A stretch of 64,000 bases of DNA from Streptomyces sp. MMG1121 (GTDB taxonomy: Bacteria > Actinomycetota > Actinomycetes > Streptomycetales > Streptomycetaceae). A program made the translations under genes and the position numbers. This document shows, in pieces, positions 8,219-16,885 of this stretch. Each line of letters opens with the position of its first letter. The stretch's first letter is position 1. Where the stretch lies: positions 1 to 64,000 of the forward strand of contig NZ_LGDV01000186.1 in the NCBI RefSeq assembly GCF_001280015.1, given 5' to 3'. The notes below the pieces were generated by a model that was not told the DNA's origin, searched no databases, and saw only the letters and a program-made list of their open reading frames with translations.

Positions 8219-8950
8219 GTGAACCTGTCAGACAGCCAGACAGGTGGTCTGGGCCCCCGGCGTGTCAGCGCCATGGAAGCGGTCCTCGGCCACCTTCGCG
8301 GCGCCATCGAACGCGGCGCGTACGCCATCGGCGACAAGCTCCCCTCCGAGGCCGAGCTGTGCCGCACCCTCGAGGTGTCCCGGCCCGTGCTGCGCGAGGC
8401 GCTGCGCGCGCTGCAGACGATGGGCCTGACGGTCTCCAGGACCGGCAAGGGCACCTTCGTCGTCGCCAGTGCCGTCGAGGACCCCACCTTCGGCGACTAC
8501 GCGGCCAGCGACCTGCTGGAGGTCCGCCGGCACATCGAGATCCCGGTCGCCGGGTACGCGGCGACCCGCCGCACCCCGGAGAACCTGGACCACCTGGCCC
8601 ATCTGCTCGACCGCATGGAGCGGGAGACGGACACCACGGCCTGGGTCGCGATGGACACCCTCTTCCATCTCGCGGTCGCCGAGGCCGCCCAGAACCCGGT
8701 CTTCCGCCGGGTCATCGAGGAGATCCGCGACGCACTGGCGCGCCAGTCGGCCTTCCTCAACGAGCTGGGCGGCCGTCGTGAGCAGTCCAACCGCGAGCAC
8801 CGGGCGATCGTCGAAGCGCTGATCGACGGTTGCGAAGACGACGCGGTCGAGGCCATGAGCCACCACCTGGACCGCGTCGAGACGACCCTCACCGACATCG
8901 TGCGTCCCCAGCGGACGGACCTCCCCACGGAAGGCGGACCCGAGGCGTGA
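8219..8950 (+). CDS. FadR-subfamily GntR transcriptional regulator
   Basis: This 243-residue protein has an N-terminal winged helix (about residues 18-85, with the [20 protein letters not shown] recognition region) and an all-helical FCD ligand-binding domain (about residues 95-225). FCD domains bind small carboxylates or amino acids, often through a metal. The GTG start at 8219 fits a leaderless transcript from the promoter at 8182-8211; the in-frame ATG at 8273 is an alternative. It overlaps the permease gene by 4 bp (GTGA at 8947) and so heads the asparagine/aspartate/glutamine operon, its probable target. Confidence 0.88.
   Translation: MNLSDSQTGGLGPRRVSAMEAVLGHLRGAIERGAYAIGDKLPSEAELCRTLEVSRPVLREALRALQTMGLTVSRTGKGTFVVASAVEDPTFGDYAASDLLEVRRHIEIPVAGYAATRRTPENLDHLAHLLDRMERETDTTAWVAMDTLFHLAVAEAAQNPVFRRVIEEIRDALARQSAFLNELGGRREQSNREHRAIVEALIDGCEDDAVEAMSHHLDRVETTLTDIVRPQRTDLPTEGGPEA
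8223..8245. promoter_or_regulatory. palindromic operator at the regulator's own 5' end
   Basis: ACCTGTC (8223-8229) and GACAGGT (8239-8245) form a perfect 7-bp inverted repeat with 9 bases between. A nested CTGTCAGACAG palindrome occupies 8225-8235. The site starts just after the predicted transcription start and lies within the first codons, so binding of the encoded GntR protein would block its own operon. This is inference from position. Confidence 0.5.
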
Positions 8951-10386
8951 GCGAGCAGCACCTCAAAGACGAGACGCGCCCCTCGTCCGGCCATGTCGAC
9001 GCCGGAGACGCCGGCTACAGCAAAGGCCTGAAGCACCGGCACGTCAACATGATCGCCATCGGCGGAGCCATCGGCACCGGCCTCTTCCTCGGCGCCGGAG
9101 GCAGGCTCGCCGACGCCGGGCCCTCCCTCTTCATCGCGTACGCCGTCTGCGGCGTCTTCGCCTTCCTGGTCGTGCGCGCCCTCGGCGAACTCGTCCTGTA
9201 CCGCCCCTCCTCCGGTGCCTTCGTGTCGTACGCGCGGGAGTTCCTCGGGGAGAAGGGCGCGTACACCGCGGGCTGGATGTACTTCCTCAACTGGGCCACC
9301 ACCGGCATCGCCGACATCACCGCGGTCGCCACCTACACCCACTACTGGGGCATGTTCTCCGACATTCCTCAATGGTTGATCGCATTGATCGCGCTGGCCG
9401 TCGTGTTGACCGTCAATCTGATCTCGGTCAAGATTTTTGGCGAACTGGAGTTCTGGTTCGCGATCGTCAAGGTCAGCGCACTGGTGATCTTCATGTGCAT
9501 CGGCATCTTCCTGCTGGTCACCCAGCACCCGGTCGCCGGCCACCACCCCGGCCCGTCCCTGATCACCGACAACGGCGGCATCTTCCCCAACGGCATGCTG
9601 CCCATGCTGCTGATCATCCAGGGCGTCGTCTTCGCCTACGCCTCCGTCGAACTGGTCGGCGTGGCCGCGGGCGAGACCGAGAACCCCGAGAAGATCATGC
9701 CGAAGGCGATCAACTCGATCATGTGGCGCGTGGGCCTGTTCTACGTCGGCTCGGTCGTCCTGCTCTCGATGCTGCTGCCCTGGAACAAGTACACCGCCGG
9801 CGAGAGCCCCTTCGTGACCGTCCTGTCGAACGTCGGCATCCCGGCGGCCGGCGGCGTGATGAACCTGGTCGTGCTCACCGCTGCCATGTCCTCGCTCAAC
9901 TCCGGCCTGTACTCCACCGGCCGCATCCTGCGCTCCATGGCCATGAGCGGCTCGGCGCCCAAGTTCACCGGGCGGATGAGCCGCAGCCAGGTCCCGTACG
10001 GCGGAATCCTGCTCACCAGCGGTATCTGTGTCCTCGGCGTGGGCCTCAACTACGTCGTCCCCGCCGACGCGTTCGAGATCGTCCTCAACTTCGCGGCGAT
10101 CGGCATCCTCGCCACCTGGGGAATGATCATGGTCTGTCATTTGTTCTTCTGGCGGAAGACCCGGCAGGGCGAGCTGACCCGGCCGTCCTACCGGCTGCCG
10201 GGTTCCCCCTGGACCGAGATCGTGACGCTGGCGTTCCTCGTCTCCGTCCTGGTCCTCATGTACGCCGACGGCGGCGCCGGACGCACCACCGTGCTGTGTC
10301 TGCCGCTGATCGCCGCAGCGCTGGTCGCGGGCTGGTACGCCATCCGCGGCCGCATAGCGCGCCCGTCCACCGGTGCCGACGCGTGA
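8947..10386 (+). CDS. amino acid permease, probable L-asparagine permease (AnsP-like)
   Basis: This 479-residue APC-superfamily permease has about 12 membrane helices. The N-terminal [20 protein letters not shown] is the substrate-binding signature of amino acid/proton symporters. It starts with GTG in the regulator's stop codon, and its own stop lies 39 bp before the chosen asparaginase start. The neighbouring asparaginase and aspartase point to asparagine (or aspartate) as substrate, but the sequence alone does not settle specificity within the AnsP/GabP/ProY group. Around 9360-9440 the gene is less GC-rich than elsewhere, without interruption. Confidence 0.85.
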   Translation: MSEQHLKDETRPSSGHVDAGDAGYSKGLKHRHVNMIAIGGAIGTGLFLGAGGRLADAGPSLFIAYAVCGVFAFLVVRALGELVLYRPSSGAFVSYAREFLGEKGAYTAGWMYFLNWATTGIADITAVATYTHYWGMFSDIPQWLIALIALAVVLTVNLISVKIFGELEFWFAIVKVSALVIFMCIGIFLLVTQHPVAGHHPGPSLITDNGGIFPNGMLPMLLIIQGVVFAYASVELVGVAAGETENPEKIMPKAINSIMWRVGLFYVGSVVLLSMLLPWNKYTAGESPFVTVLSNVGIPAAGGVMNLVVLTAAMSSLNSGLYSTGRILRSMAMSGSAPKFTGRMSRSQVPYGGILLTSGICVLGVGLNYVVPADAFEIVLNFAAIGILATWGMIMVCHLFFWRKTRQGELTRPSYRLPGSPWTEIVTLAFLVSVLVLMYADGGAGRTTVLCLPLIAAALVAGWYAIRGRIARPSTGADA

Positions 10387-10427
10387 CCCGCGAACCGGCC
10401 CGATCCGACTCATCGATACAGGCAGTG

Positions 10428-11444
10428 ATGTACAGCAGTTCCCCCGCCGACGCACCCGTCGTCCGCGAACCCCTCCACGCACCCGTCGCCCACCTCGTCC
10501 GCGACGGGGTGGTCGAGGGCATCCACTACGGTTCCGTCGTCGTCCTCGGCGCCGACGGCCGGGTGGACTTCCAGCTCGGCGACATCGAGGCCGCCTTCTA
10601 CCCCCGCTCGGCCATCAAGCCCGTGCAGGCCGTGGCCATGCTGCGGGCCGGGCTGCCGCTCGACGGCGAACTGCTCTCGCTGGCCGCCGCGAGCCACTCG
10701 GGCGAGGAACGCCACCTCGCCGGCACCCGGCGCATCCTCGAACTCGCCGGGCTCACCGAGGACGACCTGCGCAACGTCCCCGACATGCCGTTCGACCCGG
10801 TCGTACGGGACGTCTGGATCCGCGAGGGCCGCCTGCCCGACCGGCTCGCCCAGAACTGCTCCGGCAAGCACGCGGCGATGCTGTGGACCGCCAAGCTGAA
10901 CGACTGGTCCCTGCCGGACTACCTCGACCCGGCCCACCCCCTCCAGCAGGCCGTCCAGGAGATCGTCGAGGACCTGACCGGCCAGCGGGTCGCCCGGGTC
11001 ACCGTGGACGGCTGCGGCGCGCCCCTGTTCTCCATCTCCCTGCACGGCCTCGCCCGCGCCGTCGCCCGGATCGCCTCCGCCGCGCCCGGCACGCCCGAGG
11101 CCCGGGTCGCCGACGCCATGCGCGAGCACGCCGAGATGGCCTCCGGCTCCGGCCGCGACGTGGCCGCGCTGATGCGTGCCGTGCCGGGGCTGCTCGCCAA
11201 GGACGGCTTCGAGGGCGTGCAGGTCGCCGCGCTGCCCGACGGCCGGGCCGTCGCCGTGAAGATCGCCGACGGGGCGAATCGCGCCCGTGTCCCGGTCGCG
11301 GCGGCCGCACTCGCGCGCGCGGGCGTGGACCCCGAGTCGCTGACCGAGTTCGCGGGTGAGCCGCTGCTCGGGGGCGGGAAGCCGGTGGGGTGCGTGCGGG
11401 CCGTGCGTGCGCTGGATCCCGTTCCGTTCACCACCTGCGCGTAG
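10428..11444 (+). CDS. type-II-like asparaginase (COG4448 family)
   Basis: This 338-residue protein belongs to the actinobacterial/rhizobial asparaginase family, unrelated to E. coli AnsA/AnsB. Recognisable segments are FYPRSAIKPVQAV near residue 47, NCSGKHAAML near residue 145 and GCGAPLFS. The enzyme hydrolyses L-asparagine to aspartate and ammonia in the cytoplasm. I chose ATG 10428. A GTG at 10383 overlapping the permease stop is a coupled alternative that adds 15 residues. The product aspartate is the substrate of the aspartase that follows. Confidence 0.88.
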   Translation: MYSSSPADAPVVREPLHAPVAHLVRDGVVEGIHYGSVVVLGADGRVDFQLGDIEAAFYPRSAIKPVQAVAMLRAGLPLDGELLSLAAASHSGEERHLAGTRRILELAGLTEDDLRNVPDMPFDPVVRDVWIREGRLPDRLAQNCSGKHAAMLWTAKLNDWSLPDYLDPAHPLQQAVQEIVEDLTGQRVARVTVDGCGAPLFSISLHGLARAVARIASAAPGTPEARVADAMREHAEMASGSGRDVAALMRAVPGLLAKDGFEGVQVAALPDGRAVAVKIADGANRARVPVAAAALARAGVDPESLTEFAGEPLLGGGKPVGCVRAVRALDPVPFTTCA

Positions 11445-11499
11445 TGCGCCGCGGAATGCCGGTCGTTCGGGGGACTGCGGGTCGTCGCCGGTCCGCGGG

Positions 11500-11546
11500 C
11501 CGTTCGTGGCTGGTCGCGCAGTTCCCCGCGCCCCTGTGGGGCGCGC
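11500..11546 (+). repeat. intergenic repeat with palindromic tail (Streptomyces GCAGTTCCCCGCGCCCC type)
   Basis: TGGCTGGTCGCGCAGTTCC (from 11508) running into CCGCGCCCC looks like an intergenic element I recall as occurring many times in Streptomyces chromosomes. Its 3' part forms a tight hairpin, CGCGCCCC (11527-11534) with GGGGCGCG (11538-11545). Upstream GTCCGCGGGCCGTTCG may belong to the same element. Here it sits between the asparaginase and aspartase genes and could act as a weak terminator. Copy number needs a genome search. Confidence 0.6.
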
Positions 11547-11583
11547 TTACTTTCACCCCCTCAGAAAGAGGACCTGAACCCTC

Positions 11584-12993
11584 ATGACCGCCGCCACCCG
11601 CAGCGAGCACGACCTGCTCGGCGACCGTGACGTACCCGCCGACGCGTACTGGGGTGTGCACACCCTGCGTGCCACGGAGAACTTCCCCATCACCGGTACG
11701 CCGATCTCCGCGTACCCGCATCTGATCGACGCCCTGGCCGCCGTCAAGGAGGCCGCCGCGCTCGCCAACGAGGAGCTGGGGCGGCTGGCGCCCGAGAAGG
11801 CCCGCGCGATCGTCGCCGCCTGCCGGGAGATCCGGGCGGGCGGGCTGCACGACCAGTTCGTCGTCGACGTCATCCAAGGCGGCGCCGGCACGTCCACCAA
11901 CATGAACGCCAACGAGGTCGTGGCGAACCGGGCGCTGGAACTGCTCGGCCACGCCAAGGGCGAGTACACGCATCTGCACCCCAACGAGGACGTCAACCTC
12001 GGCCAGTCCACCAATGACGTCTACCCGACCGCCGTCAAGATAGCGACGGTCTTCGCGGTCCGTGGACTGCTCAAGGCGATGGCTGTGCTGCAGGACGCCT
12101 TCGCCCGCAAGGCCGTCGAGTTCCGTGACGTGCTCAAGATGGGCCGTACACAGTTGCAGGACGCCGTGCCGATGACGCTCGGCCAGGAGTTCTCCGCCTA
12201 TGCCGTCATGATCGAGGAGGACCGCAGCCGTCTTGCCGAGGCCGTCGAGCTGATCCATGAGATCAACCTCGGTGCCACCGCGATCGGCACCGGTCTCAAC
12301 GCGCCCGCCGGCTACGCCGAGGCCGCCCGTCGGCACCTGGCCGCGATCACCGGGCTGCCTCTGGTCACCGCCGCCAACCTGGTCGAGGCCACGCAGGACT
12401 GCGGTGCCTTCGTCCAGATGTCCGGCGTGCTCAAGCGGATCGCGGTCAAGCTCTCCAAGAGCTGCAACGACCTCAGGCTGCTGTCCTCCGGTCCGCGCGC
12501 GGGCCTCGGCGAGATCAACCTGCCGCCGGTACAGGCCGGTTCGTCGATCATGCCGGGCAAGGTCAACCCGGTGATCCCCGAGGTGGTCAACCAGGTCGCC
12601 TTCGAGGTGATCGGCAACGACGTCGCCATCACCATGGCCGCCGAGGCCGGACAGCTCCAGCTCAACGCCTTCGAGCCGATCATCCTGCACTCGCTGTCGG
12701 AGTCGATCACCCATCTGCAGAGCGCCTGCCTGACGCTCGCCGAGCGCTGCGTGAACGGCATCACCGCCAACACCGAGCGGCTGCGCGCGACCGTGGAGAA
12801 CTCCATCGGCCTGGTCACCGCGCTCAACCCGCACATCGGCTACACCGCCGCCACCGACATCGCCAAGGAGGCCCTCGTCACGGGCCGGGGCGTGGCCGAA
12901 CTGGTGCTGGAGAAGGGCCTGCTGCCGGCCGAGAGGCTTGCCGGTCTGCTGCGCCCCGAGGTCCTCGCCGGAAGTGTGGCACCCCTCGCCTGA
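11584..12993 (+). CDS. aspA: aspartate ammonia-lyase (aspartase)
   Basis: This 469-residue enzyme of the fumarase/aspartase superfamily converts L-aspartate to fumarate and ammonia. The N-terminal sequence RSEHDLLGDRDVPADAYWGV and the signature loop GSSIMPGKVNP (residues 319-329) with the catalytic serine are intact. TSTNMNANEV near residue 103 is another conserved segment. The ATG at 11584 has AAAGAGGA upstream. Its position after permease and asparaginase completes a route from asparagine to the TCA cycle. Fumarase C is the main alternative, but the motif pattern and context favour aspartase. Confidence 0.9.
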   Translation: MTAATRSEHDLLGDRDVPADAYWGVHTLRATENFPITGTPISAYPHLIDALAAVKEAAALANEELGRLAPEKARAIVAACREIRAGGLHDQFVVDVIQGGAGTSTNMNANEVVANRALELLGHAKGEYTHLHPNEDVNLGQSTNDVYPTAVKIATVFAVRGLLKAMAVLQDAFARKAVEFRDVLKMGRTQLQDAVPMTLGQEFSAYAVMIEEDRSRLAEAVELIHEINLGATAIGTGLNAPAGYAEAARRHLAAITGLPLVTAANLVEATQDCGAFVQMSGVLKRIAVKLSKSCNDLRLLSSGPRAGLGEINLPPVQAGSSIMPGKVNPVIPEVVNQVAFEVIGNDVAITMAAEAGQLQLNAFEPIILHSLSESITHLQSACLTLAERCVNGITANTERLRATVENSIGLVTALNPHIGYTAATDIAKEALVTGRGVAELVLEKGLLPAERLAGLLRPEVLAGSVAPLA

Positions 12994-13043
12994 CCTGCGG
13001 CAACGCGCACTCGATGACGCTCTGGGACCGGACGGAAGGCACA

Positions 13044-13982
13044 ATGGTGATCATGACAACGACGTCGTCCCACACCTTCCTGCCGGTCCTGGAGCGCATC
13101 GCGGAGGAGATAGGCCGCACCCCCGGCCGAGGCCGCCCCGCCGACTACATCCCGGCCCTCGCCGCCCGCGACGCGCGCAGCTTCGGCATGGCGGTCGCCG
13201 AGCTGGACGGCACGGTGTACGGGGTGGGGGAGTGGCGGCAGCCCTTCTCCGCGCAGTCCATCACCAAGGTGTTCACACTCGCCCTGGACCTGGCCCGCGA
13301 GGGCGACGAACTCTGGGAGCACGTGGGCCGCGAACCCTCCGGCAACCCGTTCAACTCCCTGGTCCAGCTGGAGTACGAGAACGGCATCCCGCGGAATCCT
13401 TTCATCAACGCGGGCGCGCTCGTCGTCACCGACCGCCTGCAGACCCGTACCTCGGACGCGGCCGGGGAACTGCTGGCCTTCCTGCGCGCCGAGAGCGGCA
13501 ACCCGGCCCTGGACTTCGACCAGGAGGTCGCGGCCTCCGAGACCGCCCACGGCGACCGCAACGCGGCCCTCGCCCACTTCATGGCGTCCTACGGCAACAT
13601 CGACAACGACGTGACGGTCCTGCTCGACCAGTACTTCCGGCAGTGCTCCGTCGCCGCCTCCTGCGCCGACCTGGCCCTCGCCACCGGCTTCCTCGCCCGG
13701 CACGGCATCCGCGCCGACGGTGGCCGGCTGCTCACCCGCAGCCAGGCCAAGCAGGTCAACGCGGTCATGCTGACCTGCGGGACGTACGACGCGGCCGGTG
13801 ACTTCGCCTACCGCGTGGGGCTGCCCGGAAAGAGCGGCGTCGGTGGCGGGATCATCGCGGTCGTGCCGGGCCGCTGCACCCTGTGCGTATGGAGCCCGGG
13901 CCTGGACGAGCGCGGCAACTCGGTGGCCGGGGTGGCCGCGCTGGACCGGTTCACGACCCTCACCGGGCTGTCGGTGTTCTGA
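13044..13982 (+). CDS. glsA: glutaminase A
   Basis: This serine-dependent beta-lactamase-fold glutaminase has about 312 residues. It hydrolyses glutamine to glutamate and ammonia. The catalytic Ser-x-x-Lys is S72-I-T-K75 in FSAQSITKVF, and NPFINAGAL plus GKSGVGGGI further on are family signatures. ATG 13044 follows GGAAGG by 4 bases; ATG 13053 is also possible. It follows aspartase by 50 bp, so ammonia-releasing enzymes for asparagine, aspartate and glutamine are grouped together. Confidence 0.92.
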   Translation: MVIMTTTSSHTFLPVLERIAEEIGRTPGRGRPADYIPALAARDARSFGMAVAELDGTVYGVGEWRQPFSAQSITKVFTLALDLAREGDELWEHVGREPSGNPFNSLVQLEYENGIPRNPFINAGALVVTDRLQTRTSDAAGELLAFLRAESGNPALDFDQEVAASETAHGDRNAALAHFMASYGNIDNDVTVLLDQYFRQCSVAASCADLALATGFLARHGIRADGGRLLTRSQAKQVNAVMLTCGTYDAAGDFAYRVGLPGKSGVGGGIIAVVPGRCTLCVWSPGLDERGNSVAGVAALDRFTTLTGLSVF

Positions 13983-14093
13983 CGGGACTCGTCGGCACGG
14001 GATGCGGAAGGTGCCCCCACCGGTCACATCTCGGCCCCCACCCGGAGGGCTCGGCGTCTCCTTCCGGCCACCCGGCGTTGACACGCTGAGTCA

Positions 14094-15506
14094 GTGTTGG
14101 CCATGGCATTCCCCGTCGATCTCCGCCGCTGCCAGTTGCTCGGGCTGGCCGGTACCGCCTTCCTCGCGCTGGGCGGTGAGACCGCCGGTGCCCTGCCCGT
14201 GCAGGACCTGCTGGCCCCCGCCTCGGCGCAGGCGGCGCTCGGTCTGGTCGGGGTGTACTTCGGTGTCGTCCTGCTGATAGCGGCCTGGGTGCTGCTCGGC
14301 CGTCTGGTGCGCGGACCGCGGCCGCCGAGCCCGCGCGCCCTGCTGCTCGTGCTGGCCGTGTGGACCGCCCCGCTGCTGCTCGCCCCGCCGCTGTTCAGCC
14401 GGGACGTCTACAGCTATCTCGCACAGGGCGCCATGGTCGACGCCCACATGGACGTCTACGCCCACGGTCCGGCCCAGCTCGGCGGCCCGCTCGCCGTCGA
14501 GGTCGCGCCGATGTGGCAGCACACCGGCGCCCCCTACGGCCCCGCCTTCCTGGGCCTGGCCTCCGCGCTGTCCGGCCTGACCCGCGGTGAACTGCCCGCG
14601 GGCCTGCTCGGCATGCGCCTGGTCGCCCTGCTCGGTGTGGCCCTCATGGCCCTGGCGCTGCCCCGGCTCGCCCGGCACAGCGGCGCCGACCCGGCCGCCG
14701 CCCTCTGGCTCGGCGCTCTCAATCCGCTGGTGCTGCTGCATCTGGTGGCGGGTGCCCACAACGACGCCCTCATGCTCGGCCTGCTGGGCCTCGGCCTGGT
14801 CGCCGCGCGGGGCCGGCGGCCGGCCGGCGGGGTCGCCGGGGCCGTCCTCGTCACCCTGGCCGCCCTGGTCAAGGCACCGGCCGCGCTCGGGCTCCTGGCG
14901 GTGATCGCCCTGCGGGTCCGCTCCGGCCGGCCGCCGCTGCCGACCGTCCTGACCACCGTGGCCACCTCCGCCGCGACCACGGTCGCCGCCACCGCCACAG
15001 CCGGTACCGGTTATGGCTGGATCGGTGCCCTGGCCACCCCGGTCTCACCGCAGAACTGGGCGCTGACCAGCCTGCTCGGCCGGGCCACCGGCGCCCTGCT
15101 GGCCCACCTCGGCAGCAGCCTGGCCCCGCTCGCCGTCCCGGCCTGGCATCTGCTGGGCCTCGCGGTCACCGCCGTCGTGGTGGCGCTGATATGGCTCCGG
15201 CTGCGCCCCCGACCGGTGTACGCGCTCGGCCTGAGCCTGCTGGCCGTCGCCGTGTTCGGCCCGGCGATCCGCCCCTGGTACGTGCTGTGGGGCCTGTTCC
15301 TCATCGCCGCCGCCGCGCCCAGCACCTCGATACGGCACCGGGTCGCGGCCCTGGCCGGCGTCCTCGCCCTCGCCGTCCTGCCCGACGGCGGCCCGGCTGA
15401 CCCGGGGCAGCTGGTGCTCGCCGTCTCCGGCGGGGTGCTCGGCGTGGTCGTCCTGTGGCAGGCCCACCAGGCGGCCCAGGCCCCGGCACCGGGACGCACC
15501 GCGTGA
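14094..15506 (+). CDS. polyprenol-phosphomannose-dependent mannosyltransferase (MptB-like membrane glycosyltransferase)
   Basis: This membrane protein of about 470 residues has more than ten hydrophobic helices. The segment FSRDVYSYLAQGAMVD near residue 100 is the conserved periplasmic-loop motif of MptA/MptB-type GT-C mannosyltransferases. LNPLVLLHLVAGAHNDALM near residue 210 is also typical. Such enzymes move a sugar from a polyprenyl phosphate donor onto lipoglycans on the outer membrane face. The start is uncertain (GTG 14094 or ATG 14103; no clear ribosome binding site). It is coupled to a second membrane glycosyltransferase by a GTGA overlap. Confidence 0.8.
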   Translation: MLAMAFPVDLRRCQLLGLAGTAFLALGGETAGALPVQDLLAPASAQAALGLVGVYFGVVLLIAAWVLLGRLVRGPRPPSPRALLLVLAVWTAPLLLAPPLFSRDVYSYLAQGAMVDAHMDVYAHGPAQLGGPLAVEVAPMWQHTGAPYGPAFLGLASALSGLTRGELPAGLLGMRLVALLGVALMALALPRLARHSGADPAAALWLGALNPLVLLHLVAGAHNDALMLGLLGLGLVAARGRRPAGGVAGAVLVTLAALVKAPAALGLLAVIALRVRSGRPPLPTVLTTVATSAATTVAATATAGTGYGWIGALATPVSPQNWALTSLLGRATGALLAHLGSSLAPLAVPAWHLLGLAVTAVVVALIWLRLRPRPVYALGLSLLAVAVFGPAIRPWYVLWGLFLIAAAAPSTSIRHRVAALAGVLALAVLPDGGPADPGQLVLAVSGGVLGVVVLWQAHQAAQAPAPGRTA

Positions 15507-16885
15507 CCGGGCCGCGTACCACTCGCGGCCGTGTGCTGCTGGTCCTCCTCCTCGTCGCCGCGGTCACCGTCTTCACCGCGACCGTGCCGCTGCTGCGCGA
15601 CTTCTTCGACCTGCGCGTTTACTACGGGACCGTGCACACGTGGGTGCACCACGGCGGCCGGATCTACGACTACAAGGTGCCGGGCACGACGTACGGCTTC
15701 ACCTACCCGCCGTTCGCCGCCCTCGCCATGCTGCCGCTGGCCGTGCTGGGCCGGAACGCCGCGATCGCGCTCTGCCTGCTGGTGAACCTGACCGCGCTGG
15801 CGGTGGTCCTGCGGATCCTGGCCGGTGCCGGCTGGCGGCGGTACGGCTGGTACCGCTGGTCGCTGTGCCTGTGTGCACTGGCGCTGTTCGAGCCGCTGCG
15901 GGACACCTTCAGCTTCGGCCAGGTCAACCTGGTGCTGCTGGCCCTCGTGCTCGGCGACTGCCTGCTGCTGGCGACCGGCCGGGGGCGCCTGGCGGGTGCC
16001 GGGATCGGGCTCGCCGCGGCGGTCAAGCTGACGCCCGCCCTGTTCATCGGCCTGCTGCTGCTCGCCGGGCGTCGCAGGGCTGCCGGGATCGCGACGGCCG
16101 TGGCGGTCGCGGTGACCGCGCTGGCGGCCTGGGCGGACCCGCGTGCGTCCCGCTTCTACTGGACCGAGGCGCTGTGGGACACCAGCCGGGTGGGCCGGCT
16201 CGGTTACGTCTCGAACCAGTCGCTGCAGGGCGTACTGGCCCGGCTCGGCGAGACCGGCCGGCCGCTGTGGGCGACGCTCGTCCTGCTGACCCTGTGCGCG
16301 TGGGCCTGGCGGTCCCGTCGGGCGGTGAAGGCGGGCGACTGGCAGGCGGCCTTCGCGCTCACCGGGGCGGCGGCCTGTCTGGTCAGCCCGATCACCTGGG
16401 TGCACCATCTGGTGTGGCTGCTGCCGTCGTTCGTCGTGCTGGTCCGCGCCGGGCACCCGCGGATCGCGGGCGCCCTGTACGCGGTGCTGTGCACGAGCGT
16501 GGTGTGGCTCTGGTACGACGGGGCGTCCGGCATCGGCGGTTTCCTCGGCAGCAACCTCTACACGTGGATCACGCTGGGTCTGCTGCTCGGGCTGCCGACG
16601 GGTCAGCCGCGCGCGGACCGGCTCCTGGCCCGAAGAGCGAGCACCATGGCCGCCGCGCCGAGCCCCGAGATCCCCGAACCGATCGCGATGCCCGACCAGT
16701 CCGAGGCGTCGGCCGGCCCCGGTGAGGCGGCCGCGGCCACCGGTACGGCCGCCGGCGGTGCCGGGGGGCGGGGCTTGGCGCGCAGGCCCTCCAGCGAGCC
16801 GACCGGATCCACCCGCCCGGCCGCGTCGAAGCCCCAGTCGAGCAGCTCGCGCGCCTCTTCGTACACCGTGGAACCGCCCACCTGA
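15503..16885 (+). CDS. GT87-family (DUF2029) membrane glycosyltransferase
   Basis: This protein of about 460 residues has around ten membrane helices. DFFDLRVYYGTVHTW near the N-terminus carries the acidic residue in the first loop expected of GT-C enzymes, and YKVPGTTYGFTYPPFAAL is a family signature. It probably adds mannose to a lipid-linked glycan, acting with the MptB-like protein to which it is coupled (GTG start in the preceding stop). The last 90-odd codons (from 16603) run antiparallel through the C-terminal coding region of the carboxypeptidase on the other strand. The frame stays open and the tail is Ala/Gly/Ser/Pro-rich, probably cytoplasmic and disordered. Confidence 0.8.
   Translation: MTGPRTTRGRVLLVLLLVAAVTVFTATVPLLRDFFDLRVYYGTVHTWVHHGGRIYDYKVPGTTYGFTYPPFAALAMLPLAVLGRNAAIALCLLVNLTALAVVLRILAGAGWRRYGWYRWSLCLCALALFEPLRDTFSFGQVNLVLLALVLGDCLLLATGRGRLAGAGIGLAAAVKLTPALFIGLLLLAGRRRAAGIATAVAVAVTALAAWADPRASRFYWTEALWDTSRVGRLGYVSNQSLQGVLARLGETGRPLWATLVLLTLCAWAWRSRRAVKAGDWQAAFALTGAAACLVSPITWVHHLVWLLPSFVVLVRAGHPRIAGALYAVLCTSVVWLWYDGASGIGGFLGSNLYTWITLGLLLGLPTGQPRADRLLARRASTMAAAPSPEIPEPIAMPDQSEASAGPGEAAAATGTAAGGAGGRGLARRPSSEPTGSTRPAASKPQSSSSRASSYTVEPPT

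Noticed and set aside
14078..14106. TTGACA near the MptB-like gene as a leaderless promoter
   Set aside because: No acceptable -10 box follows at 16-19 bp, and the spacing would put the transcript start inside the gene.
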